A stretch of DNA of 64,000 nucleotides from Rosa chinensis (GCF_002994745.2 NC_037091.1:33482612-33546611), one strand, 5' to 3'. Shown: positions 33,088 through 47,510, counted from the first letter of the stretch. A program made the numbers and translations. The notes: a model not told the origin generated them from the sequence alone.

Positions 33088-36000
33088 TTTGCTTAATTTT
33101 CCTCATAATCCACTTGACATTGTATAATAGAAGCAATACTGATACTAATTTGCTTGTTGGATGGCCTCTAGTTCCCAGTACCATGAGCTATTTTCCTACT
33201 TGCTCTGCTCAATACTTTCACTTGTCTTCAAGAAAGTGACTAGCAATTAATAGGTGTTTCCAATTTCCTCTCCTTTAATGTTCTTTCTCAATCATGGTGG
33301 TTGTGCGAACTTCAAAATGAAAGTCTTTTGAGAATTTATTTTTTAGACAGGACGGTTGAGATGTATACGAGTGAAATTAATTGTTTTGCCTATTGCATGA
33401 TGAACAGATCATAAGACGACTCAAAAGGACATGTAGTTGGCGGTCATCGGTAGCTCTAGTGATTGGAGCATCTACCACCGGACACAATCAAAATAAGATT
33501 TAAGGGACTCCACTTGATTGTCATTTTCATAAGCTGGTACAGGCACAATTGCACATACTATGTGTGGAAAAATCAATGAGTTTTAGGGCTTCAGTCCGAA
33601 TTTCCCTCTTCTGGCTTTTGTTGTGCCAATTTTTATTTATCTATTTATTTATGTATTTAAGGAAGCAGAATAAGAGCTAGTTCAGCACTCTTACCTGAAT
33701 TTATTGATAAATAAAGAAAAGATGCATAGCAAGAGGAGCTATGCCAATACCTTGCCATGAAAAATTACAAGCTGAACTAAAAATAGTACAGAGAAAATAC
33801 AACTTAATGTTACAATTACACTAGTATATATAAGAAGAAACAAACCAACCATCCAAAACGGTAGTTAGTACCTGATGTCAACCCGTCATTAGATAGCAGA
33901 AGCAACATTTGAGAGTTTTTCTGTTTCTTAATTATTTAGCTCCCTGCATTACTTATTTTCCTACATGCCGTGCCCAATTACTTCCTCTAGTCTTTCCAGG
34001 TACCGACGGACAAATAAGTAAGTCTTACATTACGGTTTTTTCACATCATGGTGCTTAATTGTGGGAAGTTGAAAGTCTTTGTGTCCAAGTCTAAAGTCTT
34101 TATCTCTTGTATTTTAGAATTTTTGTTTCAGACAGCAAGTTGCAATGTATGGTACCTGCCATTAATTGTTTAACTGGAGTTATAGCAGCTAGCTAGATTT
34201 TGCCAACAAATTTTGTGACTATTCTACTATGACTGAGTCTATCAATTTTTTATACAAGTGAAGTCAAGCTAAGCTGAGCATCGAGTCTTTTTTATCTGGT
34301 TGCATTGATCTCAAGTAAGTATGTTCATACTTGTCTTGGCTGCATAAAAGCAATAATAGTTGCATAAATGGTACAAATAATATTTTTAATCCTCAAAACC
34401 AAGGGACTTTAGAGAAGAAGACTAGTGCGAAAAAGCATAATGTCAGAACAAAGTCTCACCATTACAGAACTCACGTCGATGAAAACTTTCGTCACCATTA
34501 TGACTCGAAAGGGAGAAGGGGCAAGTCTCATCTTCTCTACCAAGAGTGGTAGCACCATCATTATGACCAGAAAGAGAGAGGAGGGAAGTCCCATCTTCCC
34601 ATTATGACTAGAAAGAGAGTGGGCGAAGTCCTATCTTCTCTACCAAGAATATTAATAGTGCACCATTATGACTAGAAAGAGAGAGGGTGAAAGGATAGTA
34701 GCGCCGCCCTCTATGAAATTCTCAACAATTTAATTTCACAATATTTGGCCTAATCCTTAATTATAGTCAAACGTTGGGGTGTGTGTGTAATGACTAATGA
34801 GTTAATGGAATGAAGTTCAACGAACCATGACACGCAGTGGACAAGTAGCTGATTCTTGAAGGAACCCAAAACTTGGGCCTGAGCCCATAGTCGTTACCCA
34901 AAGCTAGTGAGCCAACAACAGGAAAGAAACTCCTGAGTACAGCTTGGGCCAGTGACCTAGCTTCGAAGAAGGTAGGAAAGAAGGAAAAGAGTGAAAAAAT
35001 CTCCAAGCCAATGAGCCACTCGTTTGTTCTTCCAATTATTCATCATATTATTTCTCTAGTTACGTGAGGTTTATGGTCTTGTTAATCGTAAAATCTTCAA
35101 TTTAGTTTGATTCCATTGAGCTGTTCATGAAATTTGGCTACTCATCGATTCATTTGCATCTTTTTTCATACTAATTTTCCCTCGATTTACGCTATATATT
35201 GTGTATTGTAACTAATAAGAATATACAAAAATGTCTCAGGATTAAGATTTAGGATGAGTATTGTCCAGTTTGAATCAAATTCAGGCTTGTTTTCTGTATA
35301 TGTTGCTAATATTTTTAGTAACTTTCCCATTCTACTTTAGAATATGTATAGTTATGATAATTTTACAAAATGAGGTACTAAACTGTTGATTAGCTGAAAG
35401 TTCAGGAACTGTAGGTGACTTTTTCTCCAAAAATAATATTATTCGATAATCAAGGTGACAGCTATTAGTGAGATTTTTTTTTCGATGGCAAGCTACTAGT
35501 GAGATTGAAGTTTGTTTTCTCCTGTAATATTTGTGGCTGGGCTGCCTTATTGAGCCTGCTTGCAATTACTGGGCTTTAAGAATCTCTTTATCAAACCCAA
35601 AGAATAAAAAATGGGATCGTTTGGAAATTTCTGAGACTAGTAATAGGTGTTTGGGACCTTAAGCTATGAAGAAGCATAGAAATCTCAGAGCACTGAGAGC
35701 AGCAGGGCAGCTCCTCTCCACTGGTTCAATATTTCTCCACATTTTGCACTCACTTTCACTGCAACCTGTGGCTGAGGTTCGTACTTCCAATTATTCATCA
35801 AATTATTACATTCCCTTTCCTCTTCTTCCTTTGTAGATTTTGATTCAACTACTTACGTCAGGAAATAAGATACCCTCAACTCAAAGTTCTTTTGACACTC
35901 AAATTTTAGGTACTTCTTGATAAAACATGGGTTTGATTTTATTTGGGACATCAAATAATAGATGGATAGATATGTTGTGATATTATCTATCTCTATACTT

Positions 36001-36230
36001 GCTTCATTGGTCCTCATTGAACCAACATAATGAGGTCCTCATGGCAATGTATATATTCAAATTTTTGCTACTGTTTGGTGATGGGTCATAACTTGCTGCA
36101 AAAGAAACCCTCAAAATGCAGACATTGTATAAAAGAGTAGTGCAAGACTTTAATCTTTCAGAAAACAATATACATGGATAGCTACATTTGAATAGGAATG
36201 CATAATTCCCTAAATATGATATAAACAAGA
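33088..36230. other. Gene-free stretch between MITE and third receptor kinase
   Basis: About 3.1 kb of AT-rich DNA without supported genes. At 34480-34690 a Lys/His/Arg-rich stretch repeats 'caccattatgactagaaag' about four times at intervals of 38-65 bases; it could be a decayed gag tail, but I cannot place it. Other ORFs here are short and unsupported. Confidence 0.35.
34485..34690 (+). repeat. Short degenerate tandem repeat ('cattatgact.gaaag' units)
   Basis: Units with 'caccattatgactagaaaga' followed by 'gagagg..aagtc.catcttc' recur at about 34493, 34557, 34600 and 34662. One frame reads repeated HHYD-K-R-GGKSHL-like peptides. This resembles neither a zinc knuckle nor any domain I know. 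Confidence 0.5.
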
Positions 36231-38795
36231 TCATCTATTTTTACTACTACGAGTCGTATGGAAACAAATGCACAGATCAGTTCTTAATGATTGATTCAAG
36301 TGCAATGTCCTGCTGTCTGTAGGAATATGCATTTTGGGATGATAGCACCTGAGAAACCATTTGCATTGTTGACCTTGATTGTGGATGGGAATATCTGCAC
36401 TCGATTGCAGTCTTGCAATGGTAATCAGTTCATCCTCAACATCAGGTGTCGGAGGGGGAAGCCGTTGGTCCAACAAATCCATCAGTGACATGTTTTCATT
36501 TGCTGAAGGATTCGGAAATGAGGAGACCAAATCACCCAGATGCTTCCCCATTAGGACTTCCAGTGCCAGCACTCACATTTCTCAGTTACCTTCATAGTGA
36601 AAGCGAGCTCTGCGAAAAGAAAAGAAACGAACATAAACCAATTGATAACTATACTTGAATGAAAATTTAGAAAACACATCTAGTTAGTGTACCTGGGGCT
36701 ACATATCCATATGTTCCTGCCGGGGTTGTCCAATTTGATGAGTCTGGATTTAAAAGCTTGGCAGTGCCAAAGTCTGCAACACAGGGCTCACAGTCGTCAT
36801 TGAGCAAAATGTTGCTGCTTGATGTGTCTCGATGCACAATAGGTAGCACACAATCATGATGCATATAAGATAAGGCGTGAGCCACGCCTTTAACTATATT
36901 CACCCTTGTACTCCAGTTCAATTTCTTTGCTTCTAATCATTGCTCAAGTTTGCAGAGAGGCTTCCCTTTTCTAGATACTCATACACCAAGGAGTGATGCA
37001 CATTTGAACAAAAACCAAGAAGTTTCACAATGTTTCGGTGTCGTATCTCCAGTAGTGCCCTTATTTCATTGAAAAACTCCTTCTGAGATGCCTCTTCACT
37101 ATCATGTACTGGATAGAGTTTCTTCACGGCAACTATGCTGCCAGATGGTAGCTTTCCCTTGTAGACAGTTCCATAGCCACCCTTCCCAATGCAACATGCA
37201 GTGTCAAAATTGTTGGTTGCTTCCATGATTTCTCCATACATTTTTCTTCCATCAAAATGGGCTATTGCAAAGACTTCATTTTGCACATAGCTCTCTTCTG
37301 TGTGTTGGTGTTTCTTTCTTCTTCTTCTAATTAAGGCAATTCCAAGTAAAGCAAGTAAAAGTACTCCCAAAACAGGGAACACGATTAAAAACACTAGCTT
37401 TCTGTCCTTATTTGAGGTACTTTTATTTCCTGCAGAAGGATTGCAGGGTTGCAGTCCTACAACATTGCCACACAATCCATTATTCCCTTCCAAGGAACCA
37501 TTTTGAAATGCTTTGCTGTCAGGGATGGCGCCCTGCGACTGATTGTAGGACATGTCAATGTGCAACAAGCCAGGCATTTCACCAAAAGATGTTGGAATGA
37601 CACCGGAAAGATTGTTGCGGGATAGATTCAGATCCTCCAAGCTCTGCAGCTTGCTCATTTGTGATGGTATGTTACCCTCCAGTGAGTTACAACTTAAATC
37701 TAGCTGGGACAGTTGAAAAAAGTTCCCAACTGTAATGGAATCTCCTGACTGAACTTGTTGTTGCTCAGATTCAAGTAGATTAGTTTCAACATGTCACCTA
37801 TAAAGCTTGGAATTGACTCGTTAATTTTGTTGGTGGACAGGTCTATATATTCAAGGTCAGTCAGAGATGCAAATGTGGAGGGTATAGGACCAGAAAGTTG
37901 ATTATCACCCAACTTCAGATTCAACAAACTTAGCCTCCCAAGATCTTCTGGAATCACACCAACTAAATGATTGGAAGAGAGATCAAGCAACTGAATTTGA
38001 GTTGCATTGCTAAGCTCTGGTGGTATGCTACCGATAAGGTTGTTACCCGCAAGTAGGAGGCTCGTTAACTGTGGGCATTGTCCCCAGTTTTGTGAGATTT
38101 CACCATATAACTTATTGTTGCTTAGATTTATATAATCAAGATTTGGATACACTTCAAAGTCTTGAGATACATTGCCAGTCAATTGGTTCCCTTCAAGACG
38201 TACTCTGAATAAGCTCTGGCAATTTTTCAAGCTCTCGGGGATTGGACCTATCAAATCATTGTTGTATGCTGTGAAGTTTTGAAGCAATCCACCTCTGCAA
38301 ATGTTTTGGGGCAAATAAGCAGAAAATCGGTTGGTATCAAATTGCACAATTGTCATCTTTGTGAGATTTCCTATCTCTTGGGGGATGGAGCCAGAAAGTT
38401 GGTTATCACGGAGGAACAAGCTTACTAAGTTTTCCCAGTCACCCAAGGAAGTTGGAACCGAGCCATTTAGTTGATTCTGGCTCAACTGTAGATCCACCAT
38501 AGATCTCAAGTTCCCTATTAGGAATACTGCCAGAAAGTTTGTTTGAATAGAGATAAAGAAGGGTAAGATTTGGCAGATCACCTATGGATGCCGGAATTGA
38601 ACCAGAAAGATTGTTTGATTGAATGCTCAGTTGCACAAGAGACTTCATCTTTCCTATTTCTGAAGGGATAGAACCAGAAAGGTTGTTGTAGGCTTAGTAC
38701 AACACAATTAGATTTTCCAAGTTTCCACGAGGTGAGATTGTTATTCCCGGTTTGATTCAGAAAGCTGGCTTTCCATTTGAGAAGTGCCTCTAAGT
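36231..38795 (-). pseudogene. LRR receptor-like kinase pseudogene (third copy)
   Basis: On the minus strand an N-cap remnant ([18 protein letters not shown], near 38790-38735) jumps straight to late LRRs, so several early LRRs are deleted. LRRs continue over 38690-37560 with breaks near 38520 and 37700. A membrane segment (VFLIVFPVLGVLLLALLGIA) and kinase follow. The glycine loop GKGGYGTVYKG, Lys in VAVKK, HRD in IVHRDTSSSN and DFG in ADFGTAK all survive. The frame is broken near 36930 (after LSANLSND). The C-terminal exon has a further shift near 36570 and a degraded tail. The intron position (after GTYGYVAPG, near 36690) matches the intact gene. It differs more from the other two than they do from each other. 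It was probably once a receptor kinase and is not functional as read. Confidence 0.85.
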
Positions 38796-38799
38796 TTCA

Positions 38800-41017
38800 A
38801 TTCTGAACTCTGATGAATTAGACAGGCATTATACACAAAACCCTTGATCATAATCCTTTATGCTGAATCAAGAGCCATGAAACCTCTAATTTATTGTTTG
38901 TTGACATTATGAAATTTATAAAGGTGTGAAACAGTCTGTATAGTGGGGAATTTGGAATCTTAGTTAAAGTCTGCGCCTATATCTTATGACTTTTGAATGT
39001 AAACAATTATATCATTTTCTCATAATTATACCAAGGCTCAATCTTTCTAGTTTCAAATGCTATATATGCTACTTCATTGAACGTATTTTTTAGGTCTGCA
39101 TTTGCTGAAGAAATTCTAGAAGAAAATGAGAAATTGTCATTTCTGGCCTTGATGTAGATACTGATGTATTGTGTTGTTGATTTTATAATTTTACCGTAGT
39201 TAAGATGGACTGAGCTGGATAGTATAGTGTTGTGCTCTGGCCTCTTTTTTTTTTTTTTTTCAATTGGTGAAATGACCTCCTGCCAACGAAATAACGTCGG
39301 CACGAGTGGTTAGTTTTGTTCAGCATTCCAATTCCAATATACATCCCCACTTTGGTTAGTATTATCCCCAGTATACAATGAGGCAAAAGGAAGAACTGAA
39401 ATTTTCAAAGCTAAGTCTCTTCGCTTCTTGAAGATGCCCCAAACTGAACTAATTCTCTAACTCTCTGCATTGTTTCACTGAAATAATAGAAAGCAAATTT
39501 CAGTCTTGATAAATAAAATGAGAATCCATATTTGAAATATTTGTATAAGTACAGACATGTATCCACACTAAATATTCATTGGCCTCACATGTACATAAAT
39601 GCAGACAAATAGATATATGAACAATAAAACAGAGTTAACAAAGTAATGAATATAAAAGTCGGTGAAGCTGGAATTTGGCATTTGAAAATCTCCCTCCCTT
39701 CCTCTGTGACTCATCTTCTAACTCTACTAAAAAAAAAACTCATCTTCTCACTCTACAATTATCAAAATTTTGCAGCGAACTCTTTACTGTGCTGTTAGTA
39801 CCTATATGAGCTTTAGATACTCACAAATTTAATTCCATGTACCCCTTTTGAACTTATTCATTTCTTGGATTCCACGATGTTGAAATGTTCATTTGAGAAC
39901 AATTTTATTTGTTTGGTTCTTGCTTTTTAATTTAAGTGTAATATCTGTGGGCATTTGTTAGTCAAAATGTTGCATGCTATGTACATAAGCAATGTAAGCC
40001 ATGTTCCCCATGTCAAGCTGCATCTACTGACATGGAATAATCCCAAATACCCGAGTTCAACAGCTTTATCTTCTAAGCAACAAACTTCCAAAAAATTAAA
40101 GATTTCAGTCAAACCAACATTTACTTTCTAGCTAAAAAAGCTGTATACAGTTCTTGAATTACCCTAAGAACACTCAACAATTTCCAAGGGCTTCTCGCCC
40201 AAGCTTGATTCAGAATGACTGCTAGTAAGTGATGCTACTGTCCTAGATGATGAGTCCAAATGGGGGCTCGCCTCCCCAACACCCATTCCAACGCCAAGTA
40301 GTCCAATGCAATCAATTCTCAAAAACCTAAAAGCATACAGTAATTGTTAAAATCAGGGTGGTAAACAACAAAGCAATTACGCAAAAGCTGTCTACAACAA
40401 CAAAAGAAAGTAACCAAGTACAAGCTATAGTTGGTAATGGGGGCTTTCTATTTTGTAAACATCTGAATTTCAAGTCCATTCCATTTGTGTTAATAATCTT
40501 TAATCCAACTACATTCTAGTTATAAAACCAATCTTCATGTGATCCAAGATCCAAATTTCTAATCCAATATAAGCTGAAGTGATATATACATCCGCAATAC
40601 TAACAGAACTCCATGATGACCCAACTGAGGAATCTTCATAATCCAAGCAATGATCAAGTAACATGCATACCTGCACTAGATAATATAATATGACAGAACA
40701 TCCTTCAGAGTTCAGATTATACTACAACGACTGGAGACACACACACACACAAGCTCTCATCAGGACACCTGAACTATGAAAAAAGTAATACGACAGAACA
40801 TCCTTCAGATTATACTACAACAACAACTGGAGACACACACACAATATCATAGAAAAAATAAGTGCTAAATTTGGAGTGCAACAAGGAAATGCCATTGTGA
40901 TGGATTTATAAATCAGATCGACAAAACATCCAAGGTTGCTAAAGGGGCAGCGCAGTTTTGAATTTCCAAATTTCCTAGTGATATTGAGAAAGATTTATTT
41001 CAAATATTCAAATAACT
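38800..41017. other. Gene-free stretch downstream of the PPR gene
   Basis: AT-rich DNA without supported ORFs. It includes a T-run at 39244-39264 and two copies of a 'cagaacatccttcag...actacaac' segment near 40690 and 40795 with short (AC)n runs. The block at 40527-40713 is duplicated at 42711-42886 (listed separately). Confidence 0.4.
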
Positions 41018-42886
41018 TCAGACTGAATCTTTAAGCAATGCTAATAAACCAGGATCTACTGTATCCTTCGACAATAAATCAACAGTCATTTCCATAGTTG
41101 ATGCATCTGCAGAGAAACCCCTCTCAAGCATTTCTTGAATAAGTCTCGTAGCCCTTGATGTCTCCTTGTTATTGATAAAACCTTGGATAATGGTGTTATA
41201 GGTGCAACCATTTGGAGAACATCCTTTCCCTCCCATTTCTCTCAGCAACTTTTCTGCTTCAATTATTAAGCCATGATGACAAAGGCCCTGAATCATTATA
41301 GTGTATGTTCTCACATTAGGCTGAACTCCTTTTGCTGATAAGCAAGAGAAGACATCTCTTGCAGGTTCAATTTTTTCAGCTTTGCACAAACCTTCAATGA
41401 CAACATTGTAAACTACTATATCAAGCTCCAATTTGTTGGCTTCCATCTCTTTAAGCAATTCTATTGCCGTAGAAAGTTGCTGATTGTTACACAGGCCATC
41501 AAGTATCACAGCGTAAGTTTGACCATTTGGAAGTTGGCCACAACCTTGCATCTCAGAGAACAACTCTTCTGCTTCTTGAATTCTCCCCGCTTTGCAAAGA
41601 CCATCAATAAGAGTGTTATAAGTAACGATATCAGGAACAAGTTCCAAACGACGCATTCCCATGAAAATTTTGTTAGCCTGATCGATCTTTTTACCCTTGC
41701 AATATCCATTAATTAATATGTTACAACTCCAAACATTAACCATGAATCCCTTGCTAATCATCATATCAAAGACTAGTTTCGCCTCGTCCATTTCTCCTCG
41801 CAAACAGTAACCATCCATAAGGGAACTGTATGTAATCGCATTAGGTTCAATTCCTCTTTGAATCATCATGTCAACCACACTTTTGGCTTCCACAACCATC
41901 CCTTCCTTACAGAATATATCAACCAAGACACTGAAGCACATTTCTATAAGGGATGGTTGTGGAAAATCATCATGTCAACCACACTTTTGTGCCAAATCCA
42001 GTCATCATAAGAAAAAATTTTGGAGAGCAGAATTATACACAACGAACTAATAAAAACAATAGCATGGTTCATGATTCATCTTGCAAATATAGATAACATA
42101 CCATACTTGGATGAAACAGCCATTGCATCATCTCATGCTTTCCAGTGAGTTTGATTCCTCCAAGATCAATGTCCTCCAGTGAGTTTGACATCGTGGCTAC
42201 CGGATTTAGCTTCGGTTGCTCTAACGGTCTCAAAAGCAAAGCTACATCCATCATCAGATTATTAAACAAAACCAGAAAGATTCAGAACCTCCAACAAGTG
42301 GAATCCTCACTCCTCAGTGATCATTGTTTCATTATTCAGCTCCTGACCCATTTCCAATAAAGGAATGACTTCTCCTATGGTTAACCTCAGAATCAACAAT
42401 AAAAAATATGCTGCTTTCAGCAAAAAGCTTAAAGCAGCAGATTTTACAATTTTTGCTTCAATGACTAGAACAATTACCTAAACCCAATTTTTTAACTGTA
42501 TTTCTGAAAGTAACAAAGATTATAAAACTTACCCATATGTCATTTTAATTATCAGAGAGAACCTAGGCATATGGAATTAATGCCTAGGTGCCAAGATTTA
42601 AAAGCCTAAAAAAAAAGCTTCACGGGCCAACTGCAGAAAATTTAAACACGTACAGATGGAAAGGAAGCTAGACACCACATGTTCATGTTCTTACAGAAGA
42701 AAAATCACACACCAATCTTCCTGTGATCCACATTTCTAATCCAATATAAGCTAAAGGGATATATACATCTGCAATGCTAACAGAATTCCATGATGACCAA
42801 ACTGAGGAATAATCATAATCAAAGCAATGATCAAGTAACATGGATACCTGTTATAGATAATATAATACGGCAGAACATCCTTCAGA
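40527..42886. repeat. Direct duplication flanking the PPR gene (40527-40713 and 42711-42886)
   Basis: Both blocks start 'accaatcttc' and continue with 'atttctaatccaatataagc', 'ggatatatacat' or 'tgatatatacat', 'ccatgatgacc', 'gatcaagtaacatg' and 'cagaacatccttcag' in the same order. With the PPR 3' copy at 43795-43873 this indicates that the 3' part of the PPR locus was duplicated in direct orientation. Confidence 0.8.
41018..41941 (-). pseudogene. 5'-truncated PPR protein gene (C-terminal 307 aa)
   Basis: The ORF encodes about eight 35-residue P-class pentatricopeptide repeats with the usual 'VTYNTLIDGLCKAGRIQEAE' pattern, and ends with a short non-PPR tail. Such proteins bind organellar RNA in mitochondria or plastids; the repeat style is close to the RFL (restorer-like) group. 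Full-length members have an N-terminal targeting peptide and about twice as many repeats. Here the first Met is inside a repeat, and an in-frame stop lies 33 bases upstream. The 5' sequence is replaced by a small rearrangement at 41942-41989. It could be a truncated pseudogene or a 3' exon of a rearranged gene. No targeting sequence was found upstream. Confidence 0.75.
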
Positions 42887-43559
42887 TTAAGCACTCATCA
42901 GGACACCTGAGCTTTGCAAAAGGTAAGAGTTATCAATATCTTTTCTCGCAAAGATTAGCAATATATCTGGGGTTAGCACAAAGCTCAAGTTCGAATACAG
43001 GTCTTTATTGAATAAAGAATTTTTTGGATATTCTTTTTACAAACTGAGGTTAACCATCAGAATTGCTGACAAACTACAATCAAACAAGAATTACACTAGC
43101 TTGAAGAAACTGCTGCCTTCAAGGCATAAAAAAATTAGAGACAAACTTACTTCGATCAGGAATAATTAACAATCAGTTGCCAAATGAGTAAGAGATAATT
43201 CTTCAGACATACTGACTTAAATATTCAGTTCATCACATCTATATATGTAAATGAACAAGCCAAGGTAAAATTCATTATGCCGATAAATCAATCAAATCAG
43301 GTGAGAAAGTAAACTACAGAGCATGCAACACATTCTAAGAGAGATATGGCACGAGTTTAAAAAGTATTTTCAAGCCATACTGGGGAAGCACAGACACACA
43401 AGACACATCCATGCAGAGATAAATTATACAGATAGGGATAGTCAAATCGCCATAGACCTATCTACTAATTGATATTAGTATAGCACTATATAATTGGCAG
43501 CTTACACTTTTTTTTTTCAGACAAATTCCTGGCCAGCCAATTCAACTAGTACCTTTTCA

Positions 43560-43873
43560 AGTAATGGAATTTTGATTTATATAGGTAAGGATATGACAAA
43601 ACTAAACTGCAAAAGTTGGAACACAACCAAGCAATAGCATTGTGTTTTCGAATCATTCACTGATGATTGTTATCATGATTCTTCTTTTGTAAACAAAAAC
43701 TTAAACATTCACAAAGAGCAGCATTTTTAAGCTTTCTTGTTGAACCGAGAAAGTTCTGTTTCAAATATACATTCAAATTAACTTTACAATGAATTTTTCT
43801 ACAAAGGCAACAAAGCAGGATCTACTCTATCCTTAATGAATATATCAATTCCATAGTTGATGCATCTGCAGAG
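43560..43873 (-). pseudogene. Decayed second copy of the PPR 3' end
   Basis: 43800-43873 matches 41036-41113: both hold 'aggatctact.tatcctt', 'ccatagttgatgcatctgca' and 'gag', with small deletions in this copy. The flank at about 43740-43795 also matches the PPR 3' flank. Similarity stops at 43873, where a piece related to the importin gene begins. Confidence 0.75.
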
Positions 43874-43904
43874 TAGATTAGACTTCCAAACCAGTATTTT
43901 CAGA

Positions 43905-43975
43905 ATTAACAGCAAGGCCAGGAAGATCCATTTTCAGAATTTCAATGATTATCGAAACTCTAATTTGATTAAAAC
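43905..43975 (-). pseudogene. Copied fragment of SAD2 exon 1 and 5' UTR
   Basis: The sequence 'aacagcaaggccaggaagat' plus 'ccat' is identical to 60181-60204 (start codon region of the importin gene). It is followed after a short deletion by 'cagaatttcaatgattatcg', which matches the 5' UTR at about 60221-60242 with two changes. The match then fades. It is a short, non-coding duplicate 16 kb from its source and joined to the PPR duplicate. Confidence 0.8.
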
Positions 43976-44221
43976 TCAACAATCAAATTAGAAATCCATT
44001 TTCAGAATTATTATTTAGTTATCTTTTTGAAATTCCATTACTCACATTACAAATGAAGAAAGCTGTTATATTAGTGAACATAGAGCATCCAACCAGAACA
44101 TAGTAACCATCACCATAGCATCCAGTTCAGTAGTGCTACTGCTCAATATCAATTCACAACATATTTAGTTCATGAAAGCAGAGGAAGAAACAACTCAAAT
44201 AACAACAAAACATACATAAAA

Positions 44222-45901
<1,680 letters not shown>

Positions 45902-45959
45902 TCATGCTGGGAGACTCGGTCCTACGCTCATATTATTATTATATAAGTTAGTTTGCTGC

Positions 45960-46356
45960 ATCGGGGGACGTAATACCTGAATTCCAAGCAAGCATATAGA
46001 GAACATCCTGCAAGAACACTACGGAAGTTTCCCGTATCATCCCGAACAATTACCCCAACTCCACCACTTCCATTTGAACCGTAGGCACCATCTATATTCA
46101 TCTTGAGTCTGCCACAAGGTGGAAACTGCCATTTCCCCACACACCTATTGTTATTGGTCGGTACCTTCTCTGGGTGCAATCGTTGATATTTTAATAACAA
46201 ATGCATTGAGTCATTGACCAACTGACTGTGTTCATTGGATTGAAAAAGCCCCCATTCCAAAATAGTTTGTTTCTTTCTGACCAAATTGCCCATAAAAGCA
46301 TAAAAAATACCTCCACCTAATGCTTGTTGAAAACACCCAGCATGTCTCTGGTCCAA
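45960..46356 (-). pseudogene. LINE RNase H-like fragment
   Basis: The minus-strand frame contains GKWQFPPCGRLKMNIDGAYG followed by GGVGVIVRDDTGNFRSVLAG. This is the start of the RNase H-like domain (RVT_3) found at the end of plant non-LTR retrotransposon pol proteins and in related free-standing genes. The catalytic start 'NIDGA' (normally N-x-D-G-A) is kept. The rest of the domain is missing. It lies about 200 bases upstream of the NKAP-like gene start. Confidence 0.65.
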
Positions 46357-46374
46357 TCTTGAATAGTTGATTTG

Positions 46375-47510
46375 ATGCTGCTACATAGGCTTGCGTGTTT
46401 TAACCCGAAAAATCGGTTCGGGTCGGGCTTTGAAAAAAAAAACACAAAATTTTAAGGCTCGGACCGTTTATGATTAAAACGGGCATGTCTCGGGCCTGAG
46501 TTCTCAGTAGTGTATAAGCCCGGATAAGGGCCCGTATAAACCATAGTGCCATATGTCCCTCTGTGATAGGCTAGTTATACACGCCTTAGTGTGAGATCAA
46601 CCACAGGTGATCACCGAAGCCCACTTCTCTAAACAACTCGTTTCGACAATTCGACCTACTTAGGTTGTGCGCTCTGCCGCTTCTTCGAACCCAAAAACAG
46701 TAAAACCCTCAATTTGGCTATGAGCAATCTAGATTTCCAATAGGTTTTGATCAGTTGGCTTTCAATCTGAGAAGCGATCAGTTTGTTTTCATCTGCCTAT
46801 TACCTATATCGAGTTCAAAAACCACAATCCAGTTTGTGACTTCGTCAGTTTGAAATGGTCACTTCTAGGAGTGAGCTGGTGGCGGCGACTCTAGGAGCTG
46901 AGGGCGGTGCGGTAACTGAGGGCGGTGAGGCGACTGATGGTGGTACGGCGACTGATGGTGGTGCAGCGGCTTCAAGCCAGGTGGACACAGCAAAGAGAAA
47001 GAGAGAGGATTCGAGTCGGACTCGAAGTAGTAGTTGTCGGTCCAATGTTTGGGATCATTTTAAGAAATTTGACCAACCAATTACAAGCTCGGAACAGGAT
47101 GGGAAGGAAGATGTAGTCGGATATTGCAGCAAAGCCAAATGTAAGTATTGTAGTACTGTGTTTAAAGCCAATTCCTCTTTTAATGGTACTTCAACTTTTA
47201 GGCGTCATATCGAGAATGTGTGCCAACAATATCCTGGTAAAGTAGATTTAGAGGAAGGACAGAAGATGTTAGCTAGTGATGGGAGTACCAATTAATGATT
47301 TTCAGGCCCATTTCTGTAAGGACCAGCCCGTTTCTATCCGGTCCGGGCCTTTCCTAGTCCCTCAAGTATTGGCCCGTTTCTAAACAGTCCGGGCTTTTCC
47401 CGATCCCTAAGGCTGAAATGTGAAGTTGGGGCCCTGCCCGTTTAATTCGGTCCCGATCCCTATGATTTGGCTGCGGGCTGGGACCATGCCTACGCCTACT
47501 GCAACATGGT
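46375..47510 (+). mobile_element. hAT-like element remnant with BED zinc-finger ORF
   Basis: Both flanks are rich in 'cgggc' and 'gggcccg' words (46415-46540 and 47310-47480), as in subterminal regions of plant hAT elements. They carry imperfect inverted ends 'taggcttgcgtg' and 'catgcctacgccta'. The ORF inside encodes a BED finger, listed separately. I could not find a clean TSD, so the borders are approximate. Confidence 0.5.
46855..47295 (+). pseudogene. N-terminal hAT transposase fragment with BED zinc finger
   Basis: A 146-aa ORF. Residues 1-45 are Gly/Ala/Thr-rich. Residues about 62-125 have 'SNVWDHFKKFD', then CKYCSTVF and, after a spacer, 'TSTFRRHIENVC'. The C-x2-C...H-x4-C pattern and the leading W-x-x-F are those of the BED finger at the N-terminus of hAT transposases, which binds element ends. 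The catalytic RNase H-like core and the C-terminal dimerisation domain are missing; the ORF ends at a stop at 47293-47295 in the GC-rich subterminal region. It is either a non-autonomous element carrying a transposase start or a dead copy. Confidence 0.7.

Noticed and set aside
42069..42360. Two opposite ORFs of 66-71 codons upstream of the PPR fragment
   Set aside because: No known motif. The minus-strand one has a faintly exon-like composition but no support for its ends.
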